64,000 nucleotides of DNA from Xenorhabdus anantnagensis (GTDB lineage: Bacteria > Pseudomonadota > Gammaproteobacteria > Enterobacterales > Enterobacteriaceae): positions 1-64,000 of the forward strand of contig NZ_JAQRFN010000020.1 of the NCBI RefSeq assembly GCF_028598555.1, read 5' to 3'. The notes below the pieces were generated by a model. That model ran no database searches and was not told where the DNA came from. It saw nothing but the letters and a program-made list of their open reading frames with translations. Every line of letters starts with the position of its first letter. The first letter of the stretch is position 1. The position numbers and the translations under genes were made by a program. Below are positions 53,992 through 64,000 of this stretch, piece by piece.

Positions 53992-54726
53992 ATGTCTGTG
54001 GATGATACTCAACCCTTTATCAGTCATCTGATTGAACTGCGTAAGCGGATTTTAAATAGCTTAGTTACTGTGCTGATAGTGTTTTTGGCATTGGTTTATT
54101 TTTCCAATGACATTTATCGGCTTATTGCTGCGCCTTTAATGGAACAATTACCTAAAGGCGCAAATATGATTGCGACAGATGTTGCATCACCTTTTTTTAC
54201 ACCGATCAAACTGACCATCATGGTGTCTATCTTTGTTTCGGTACCCATGATCCTCTATCAAGTGTGGGCATTTATTGCACCAGCATTGTATAAGCACGAA
54301 CGGCGTTTGGTTATGCCCCTACTGTTTTCCAGTAGTGTATTGTTTTATCTGGGAATGGCATTTGCATATTTCGTTGTCTTTCCCATTGCGTTTGGTTTCT
54401 TTATCAATACTGTACCCGCAGGGGTTGTAATCTCGACGGATATCAGCAATTACTTAAGCTTTGTGATGGCGCTATTTATGGCTTTTGGCGTTTCATTCGA
54501 AATACCAATTGCCATTATTCTGCTGTGTTGGAGTGGGATAGTGACGCCGGAATCGCTGAAAAGAAAACGTCCTTATATTTTAGTCGGGGCGTTCGTGGTT
54601 GGTATGCTGTTAACACCCCCTGATGTTTTCTCACAAACTTTGCTGGCTGTTCCCATGTATTTGTTATTTGAACTGGGGATTTTGCTTTCGCAGTTTTACG
54701 TTGGCAAATTAGGCAGACGTAAATAG
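53992..54726 (+). CDS. tatC: Tat translocase subunit TatC
   Basis: Binds the twin-arginine signal and nucleates the translocon. The 244-residue protein has six membrane helices, with the [11 protein letters not shown]-terminal motif, the periplasmic [10 protein letters not shown] loop and the LTPPDVFSQ block. It is shorter than in E. coli at the C terminus. tatD, which follows tatC in E. coli, is absent here; hemB follows. Confidence 0.96.
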   Translation: MSVDDTQPFISHLIELRKRILNSLVTVLIVFLALVYFSNDIYRLIAAPLMEQLPKGANMIATDVASPFFTPIKLTIMVSIFVSVPMILYQVWAFIAPALYKHERRLVMPLLFSSSVLFYLGMAFAYFVVFPIAFGFFINTVPAGVVISTDISNYLSFVMALFMAFGVSFEIPIAIILLCWSGIVTPESLKRKRPYILVGAFVVGMLLTPPDVFSQTLLAVPMYLLFELGILLSQFYVGKLGRRK

Positions 54727-54804
54727 CCAATCCGGAAGATGAATTAGATAGTAATACTGATAGTAATTTTAAAAAATAATCTGAATTAGTTAGCGATGGC
54801 TATT

Positions 54805-54831
54805 AACCCAGCGTCTTGTCGCTGGGTTTTA
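54805..54831 (+). terminator. tat operon terminator
   Basis: AACCCAGCG (54805-54813) and CGCTGGGTT (54820-54828) form a perfect 9-bp stem with T-run, just before hemB. Confidence 0.92.
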
Positions 54832-54837
54832 CATTAG

Positions 54838-55863
<1,026 letters not shown>

Positions 55864-55939
55864 GTTTACTCAATTTATTATTAAAGAGAGTAAAGTCAGC
55901 CAATATCAAAGAGTTGGATGATGAAAGAGTACAGCAGCA

Positions 55940-56000
55940 TACAGATGATAAATACAATGCTGATAATAAATACAATATAAATGATAAATACAATATAAAT
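55940..56000. repeat. Imperfect 17-bp tandem repeats before the hemB/rfaH terminator
   Basis: Three or four imperfect copies of an ATAAATACAATATAAATG-like unit between hemB and rfaH. No coding potential. Confidence 0.75.
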
Positions 56001-56004
56001 AATA

Positions 56005-56028
56005 AAAACGGGCAATTTTGCCCGTTTT
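56005..56028. terminator. Bidirectional terminator between hemB and rfaH
   Basis: AAAACGGGC (56005-56013) and GCCCGTTTT (56020-56028) form a perfect stem with A/T ends, so it can terminate both convergent genes. Confidence 0.9.
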
Positions 56029-56032
56029 CTGA

Positions 56033-56521
56033 TTAAATTTTGGTAAAGTGCTTATTATCCAAGGCCTTAGGGACTTCTTTATTGAGGATTTTCAGCAAAA
56101 GGATGGATCGTGTTTCCCCATCTGGTTCGTTATAAATTGCTTGGATGCCTTCGAAAATTCCCTCAGTGATCAAGACGATATCACCAGTAATTGGGGTCTC
56201 AGGTGCAATATATTCCTGCTCTGTGATAGACATTAACTCATCAATTAATGTTTGTGGAATGGTGGCAGGTGTATTATTGAACCGAACGAAATGATTTACA
56301 CCACGTGTTGAGTTAATTGTAGTGGTATGAATAACCTCTTCATCAAAGTAAACAAACAGATAATTAGGAAACAGTGGTTCAGTAACGGTGGTTCGTTTAC
56401 CCCGAATGATTTTTTCAATTTTGGCTATCGGTGTCAGACAAATAACGCCTTGTCTTTCTAAGTGCTCTATTGCTCGAAAGATTTGTCCCCGCTTACAGTA
56501 AAGAAGACGCCATTTCTCCAT
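56033..56521 (-). CDS. rfaH: Transcription antitermination factor RfaH
   Basis: NusG paralogue that lets RNA polymerase run through long ops-marked operons such as LPS, capsule, toxin or pili clusters. From ATG 56521 the protein has 162 residues, as in E. coli, with MEKWRLLYCKRGQ, RGKRTTVTEPLFPNYLFVYF and INSTRGVNHFVRF in the N-terminal domain and the KOW-type C-terminal domain (VLITEGIFEGIQAIYNEPDG). It is convergent with hemB. Confidence 0.96.
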   Translation of the reverse strand: MEKWRLLYCKRGQIFRAIEHLERQGVICLTPIAKIEKIIRGKRTTVTEPLFPNYLFVYFDEEVIHTTTINSTRGVNHFVRFNNTPATIPQTLIDELMSITEQEYIAPETPITGDIVLITEGIFEGIQAIYNEPDGETRSILLLKILNKEVPKALDNKHFTKI

Positions 56522-56841
56522 AATATTTCGACTCCATTGCATAGAATGCCTAGCATAACAAAACTAGTACTAAAGGGTCATCAATAAAGATAGAAGTTAT
56601 CTAAAGTGTAAACTGTATTTTTCGATAGTCTACAGCGCTTATCTTCAATGATAATGCAATGTGTTGCGTTATGGTGGAAAGATCAGCACTCATCATGAAT
56701 GATATGATTATCTGATTTTCACAGAGAAATCTGATCCACAAGATTTCGCTAAGTCCATTGCTTTTTGGCAAGATATGAGTTTACCTTGTAACCCTCATGG
56801 GAGGGCTTATAATGGCTCTCCCTCCTGAAAAATCGGCACAA

Positions 56842-58323
56842 ATGAACAATATGAAATATCGCGATCTAAGAGACTTTCTTTCCTTGTTGGAACAATCGGG
56901 TGAATTAAAACGAATTAGTATGGAAGTTGACCCATACCTGGAAATGACTGAAATCGCAGATCGTACTCTTCGTGCCGGTGGTCCAGCCTTATTATTTGAA
57001 AATCCTAAGGGATATTCGATGCCCGTGTTGTGCAACTTGTTTGGGACACCTCAGCGTGTTGCCATGGGAATGGGGCAGAATGATGTTAAGGCATTGCATG
57101 ACGTTGGTAAGTTATTGGCCTTCCTTAAAGAACCTGAACCACCAAAAGGTTTTCGTGATTTGGTAGATAAGCTGCCTAAATTTAAACAGGTTTTGAACAT
57201 GCCAACCAAGCGCCTTAGTTCTGCACCGTGTCAGGAACAGATTTGGGCAGGCGATGAGGTGGATCTCACTCGTATTCCAGTTATGCATTGTTGGCCAGAA
57301 GATGCCGCTCCATTGATCACATGGGGATTAACAGTAACTAAGGGACCTAATAAAGAGCGCCAGAACCTGGGTATTTACCGTCAACAGGTATTGGGTAAAA
57401 ATAAGCTGATTATGCGCTGGTTATCACATCGTGGTGGTGCACTTGATTTTCAGGAATGGTGTCAGGCACATCCGGGCGAACGTTTTCCTGTGTCCGTTGC
57501 ATTAGGGGCCGATCCTGCCACGATATTGGGAGCGGTTACCCCAATTCCTGATACTTTGTCAGAATATGCGTTTGCTGGATTATTGCGTGGACATAAAACG
57601 GAAGTCGTTAAATGTATATCCAATGATCTGGAAGTGCCTGCCAGTGCTGAAATTATCCTTGAAGGCTACATTGAACCTGGTGAAATGGCACCGGAAGGGC
57701 CATATGGTGATCATACCGGCTATTACAACGAAGTAGATATGTTCCCAGTATTTACAGTGACCCATATTACTCAGCGTAGCGATGCCATCTATCATTCCAC
57801 TTACACAGGGCGCCCGCCGGATGAGCCTGCGGTACTGGGAGTTGCGTTGAATGAAGTTTTGGTGCCAATATTGCAAAAACAGTTTCCTGAAATTGTAGAT
57901 TTTTACCTGCCGCCAGAGGGCTGCTCTTATCGACTCGCTGTCGTTACAATGAAAAAACAATATGCAGGCCATGCCAAGCGAGTGATGATGGGAGTTTGGT
58001 CATATCTGAGGCAATTTATGTACACAAAATTTGTTATCGTTTGTGATGATGATATCAATGCGCGAGATTGGAATGATGTCATTTGGGCGATAACAACGCG
58101 AATGGACCCGCAGAGAGATACTGTCTTAATGGAAAATACACCAATTGACTATCTCGATTTTGCATCTCCTGTTTCAGGGCTAGGCTCAAAAATGGGGTTA
58201 GATGCAACGAATAAATGGCCAGGAGAGACACAAAGGGAATGGGGGCGTCCGATAGTGATGAGCGATGAGATTCGGACCCGTGTCGATGAAATTTGGGATC
58301 AATTAGATATTTTGAAGCGATAA
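56842..58323 (+). CDS. ubiD: 3-octaprenyl-4-hydroxybenzoate decarboxylase
   Basis: Prenylated-FMN-dependent decarboxylase of ubiquinone synthesis, needing UbiX. From ATG 56842 ([20 protein letters not shown], matching E. coli MDAMKYNDL) it has 493 residues. The prFMN site blocks [19 protein letters not shown] and [13 protein letters not shown], including the catalytic Glu, are intact. fre follows after 10 bases. Confidence 0.96.
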   Translation: MNNMKYRDLRDFLSLLEQSGELKRISMEVDPYLEMTEIADRTLRAGGPALLFENPKGYSMPVLCNLFGTPQRVAMGMGQNDVKALHDVGKLLAFLKEPEPPKGFRDLVDKLPKFKQVLNMPTKRLSSAPCQEQIWAGDEVDLTRIPVMHCWPEDAAPLITWGLTVTKGPNKERQNLGIYRQQVLGKNKLIMRWLSHRGGALDFQEWCQAHPGERFPVSVALGADPATILGAVTPIPDTLSEYAFAGLLRGHKTEVVKCISNDLEVPASAEIILEGYIEPGEMAPEGPYGDHTGYYNEVDMFPVFTVTHITQRSDAIYHSTYTGRPPDEPAVLGVALNEVLVPILQKQFPEIVDFYLPPEGCSYRLAVVTMKKQYAGHAKRVMMGVWSYLRQFMYTKFVIVCDDDINARDWNDVIWAITTRMDPQRDTVLMENTPIDYLDFASPVSGLGSKMGLDATNKWPGETQREWGRPIVMSDEIRTRVDEIWDQLDILKR

Positions 58324-58333
58324 GAGGGAACGC

Positions 58334-59035
58334 ATGACAACATTAAGCTGTAAAGTAACATCGGTTGACTCCATTACAGATACAGTTTATCGGGTTCGTT
58401 TATTACCTGATTCGCCTTTTTCTTTCCGTGCAGGACAATATTTGATGGTGGTTATGGATGAAAGGGATAAACGCCCTTTCTCCATGGCATCACCACCATC
58501 AGAAAAACAGATAATTGAGTTGCATATTGGCGCTTCTGAGCTAAATCTCTATGCGATGGCAGTAATGGATAGAATTTTGGATCAGAAAATCATTGATATT
58601 GATATACCACATGGTCAGGCATGGTTTCGTGAAGACAGTGAAAATCCTATATTATTGATTGCCGGTGGAACAGGCTTCTCATATACACGTTCTATCTTAT
58701 TAGCTGCGTTGGAAAAAAATCCCAATCGAGAAATTTCTATCTATTGGGGGGGACGAGAGTTACAACACCTTTATGATTTGGGGGAGTTGCAATCATTGAG
58801 TGAGAGTTATCCTAATTTAACCGTGGTTCCTGTAGTTGAACAGGTTGATGAACACTGGTGCGGGAGAACAGGCACCGTTCTGAGTGCGGTTTTGGAGGAT
58901 TTCGGCAGTTTAGCAAATCATGATATCTATATTGCTGGTCGCTTTGAGATGGCTAAAATTGCTCGTGAACGGTTCTGTAGTGAACGTGATGCATCTATCG
59001 ATCACATGTATGGCGATGCATTTGAGTTTATTTGA
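58334..59035 (+). CDS. fre: NAD(P)H-flavin reductase
   Basis: Reduces free flavins with NAD(P)H; supplies reduced FMN to luciferase-type and prFMN-dependent pathways. It has 233 residues, the E. coli length, with the flavin motif RPFSMAS and nucleotide motif [15 protein letters not shown], and ends GDAFEFI. Forms an operon with ubiD. Confidence 0.96.
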   Translation: MTTLSCKVTSVDSITDTVYRVRLLPDSPFSFRAGQYLMVVMDERDKRPFSMASPPSEKQIIELHIGASELNLYAMAVMDRILDQKIIDIDIPHGQAWFREDSENPILLIAGGTGFSYTRSILLAALEKNPNREISIYWGGRELQHLYDLGELQSLSESYPNLTVVPVVEQVDEHWCGRTGTVLSAVLEDFGSLANHDIYIAGRFEMAKIARERFCSERDASIDHMYGDAFEFI

Positions 59036-59069
59036 TCTGTTTGCCGATAAAATAAAACGATAAAAATAA

Positions 59070-59093
59070 AAAAACCCGCCCCTGACAGGCGGG
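59070..59093 (-). terminator. fadBA terminator (also beyond fre)
   Basis: CCCGCC (59075-59080) and GGCGGG (59088-59093) form a stem whose leftward side is followed by a run of T, so it fits the leftward fadBA operon; fre converges on it from the other side. Confidence 0.82.
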
Positions 59094-59197
59094 AAACTAC
59101 GGCAACAACTTATTAGAGTGGTGCAATAGACAAGACAGACAAGGGAAAAAACTATTAAATTTTAATTAACAGTTACTCTATAGCTAAGTTTTAATCG

Positions 59198-62559
<3,362 letters not shown>

Positions 62560-62584
62560 GTCATTCTCCTCAATGAGTACATAC

Positions 62585-62603
62585 CATCTGGTATGACCAG
62601 ATG
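62585..62603. promoter_or_regulatory. FadR operator upstream of fadB
   Basis: CATCTGGTATGACCAGATG is a perfect palindrome with 8-bp arms and a 3-bp centre, nearly identical to the E. coli fadBA FadR site (ATCTGGTACGACCAGAT). It lies 26 bases upstream of the fadB start. Confidence 0.92.
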
Positions 62604-62832
62604 AGGTTGATTGTGATTACTGTGTTAATTTAATGCAAATCAATGATTAATTTTTTGTAGAGCGGATCACAGCTAAGATTTATGACAGATAGCCATATAT
62701 TTTGTTAGTGTTTTGAAAAATATAAATATAGTTGCTTAGTTTTAGATAATGGGAATTTTCACGTGATAGCTCTCATAATAACGAGTTGTGGTAATATTTA
62801 ATTCCCGCCAGAAAATCAAAAGGCTAATTAAA

Positions 62833-64000
62833 ATGGAAAAGTTGGCATCTCTGTACCAAGAACATATTAAAACCTTACAAAAACGTGCCCGCGAAATCTT
62901 GGCACGAACTCAGCTTGACGCCCTGCTTATTCATTCAGGTGAATCATTACGGATTTTTCTTGATGACAGCTATTATCCATTCAAGGTAAACGCACACTTT
63001 AAGGCTTGGGTCCCTGTGACTAAAGTGCCAAATTGTTGGTTATGGATTGATGGTATCAATAAACCTAAACTCTGGTTTTATTCGCCGGTAGATTACTGGC
63101 ATAGCGTAGAACCACTGCCCAATAGTTACTGGACTGACGAAATAGAAATGATTCATTTGGCAAAAGCTGAAGATATCAGTGCAAAACTGAATGGATTATC
63201 AAAACAGAATGCAGCTTATATTGGTGAACAAACTGAACGTGCCAAATCTTTGGGAATTCTTGAGCACAATATCAACCCGAAAGCTGTCTTGGATTATTTG
63301 AGTTACCATCGTTCATATAAAACAGATTACGAATTGACTTGCATGCGTGAGGCTCAGAAAACGGCCGTTAATGGTCATCAGGCAGCCTATGATGCATTTT
63401 TGTCTGGTGTGAGTGAATTCGAAATCAATATGTTTTATTTGATGGCAACGGGACACCGCGATACCGATGTTCCTTATAATAATATTGTTGCCTTGAATGC
63501 AAATACTGCTGTTCTGCATTACAACAAATTACAACAGAAAATCCCTTCTGAAATTCGCAGCTTTTTGATTGATGCTGGAGCAGAATATAATGGCTATGTA
63601 GCAGATATCACTAGAACCTATTCAGCAAAATCTAATAACGATTTCGCTTCACTGATAAAGGATCTGAATGAAGAGCAGCAGGCGATAATCGGCACAATTA
63701 AAACGGGAACCAGATATACCGACTACCATATTAATATGCATCGACGTATAGCCAAGATCCTGAAAAAACATGACATTATTAATGGAGTCAGTGAAGAGGG
63801 CATGGTTGAGAAAGGATTGACAACCCCATTTTTCCCACATGGACTCGGTCATCCTCTGGGTTTGCAGGTGCATGATGTTGCTGGATTTATGCAAGATGAT
63901 AGTGGAACCCATCTGGCTGCCCCGGAAATGCATCCTTATCTGCGCTGTACCCGTATTTTGGAGCCAAGAATGGTTTTGACCATTGAACCCGGTATCTATT
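62833..64000 (+). CDS. pepQ: Xaa-Pro dipeptidase, 3' end cut by window
   Basis: Metallopeptidase that cleaves dipeptides with C-terminal proline. Starts at ATG 62833 ([20 protein letters not shown]), divergent from fadB as in E. coli. The pita-bread metal site is visible: [20 protein letters not shown] (two Asp), [16 protein letters not shown] (His) and LTIEPGIY (Glu) at the window end. About 389 of the expected 443 residues are present. Confidence 0.95.
   Translation, partial: MEKLASLYQEHIKTLQKRAREILARTQLDALLIHSGESLRIFLDDSYYPFKVNAHFKAWVPVTKVPNCWLWIDGINKPKLWFYSPVDYWHSVEPLPNSYWTDEIEMIHLAKAEDISAKLNGLSKQNAAYIGEQTERAKSLGILEHNINPKAVLDYLSYHRSYKTDYELTCMREAQKTAVNGHQAAYDAFLSGVSEFEINMFYLMATGHRDTDVPYNNIVALNANTAVLHYNKLQQKIPSEIRSFLIDAGAEYNGYVADITRTYSAKSNNDFASLIKDLNEEQQAIIGTIKTGTRYTDYHINMHRRIAKILKKHDIINGVSEEGMVEKGLTTPFFPHGLGHPLGLQVHDVAGFMQDDSGTHLAAPEMHPYLRCTRILEPRMVLTIEPGIY

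Overview
The window is a chromosomal segment of an entomopathogenic Morganellaceae bacterium, most likely Xenorhabdus (possibly Photorhabdus). The evidence is gene content and order: dusA-qor-dnaB-alr-tyrB, uvrA/ssb, ghxP-yjcE, yigM-metR-metE, udp-rmuC-ubiEJB-tatABC-hemB-rfaH-ubiD-fre-fadAB-pepQ. The encoded proteins are close to but distinct from their E. coli counterparts, intergenic DNA is AT-rich, and short tandem repeats are common at gene ends. The genus call is inference; no rRNA or tRNA is present to test it.

Region 1 (2-2003): dusA (5' end cut by the window) and qor, converging on an 18-bp tandem repeat derived from the end of qor.

Region 2 (2234-18571): a 16.3-kb integrated satellite between near-identical 25-bp direct repeats, inserted between qor and dnaB. 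It carries a P4-type integrase, an AlpA regulator, a small regulatory cluster, a P4-alpha-type primase-helicase with possible origin iterons, and an HK97-type head and packaging module (capsid, protease, portal, adaptor, connector, HNH, TerS, TerL) with no tail genes. This is the architecture of capsid-forming phage-inducible chromosomal islands (cf-PICIs). Between replication and capsid genes sits a cassette with its own candidate promoter and terminator: a type VI secretion Hcp with a C-terminal extension, a probable cysteine-peptidase-fold effector and a lipoprotein that looks like its immunity protein. At the far end are a PD-(D/E)XK nuclease with a coiled coil (candidate anti-phage gene), a large foldback sequence and a Ner/Nlp-like regulator. 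The portal gene has an internal frameshifting deletion and the HNH gene a nonsense codon, so the island probably no longer builds its own capsids.

Region 3 (18732-32703): dnaB, alr and tyrB; a two-gene RNA-repair operon (RNA ligase plus HD-phosphatase/polynucleotide kinase); an unusual DsbB-family protein with a small DUF5993-like partner; divergent uvrA/ssb sharing a LexA box; an IS1-family remnant; glk; a YbiU/DUF1479 protein; and an orphan gene fragment.

Region 4 (32910-45901): ghxP with a PurR operator, yjcE, yigM, metR/metE with MetR and triple MetJ boxes, a YidB-like N-terminal fragment, a large autotransporter with a zinc-metallopeptidase motif, and a GntP-family permease.

Region 5 (45992-64000): udp with two CRP sites, a tyrosine phosphatase, a DedA protein, rmuC, ubiE-ubiJ-ubiB, tatABC, hemB, rfaH, ubiD-fre, fadBA with a FadR operator, and pepQ (3' end cut by the window). 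This is conserved core for quinone and heme synthesis, protein export and fatty-acid oxidation.
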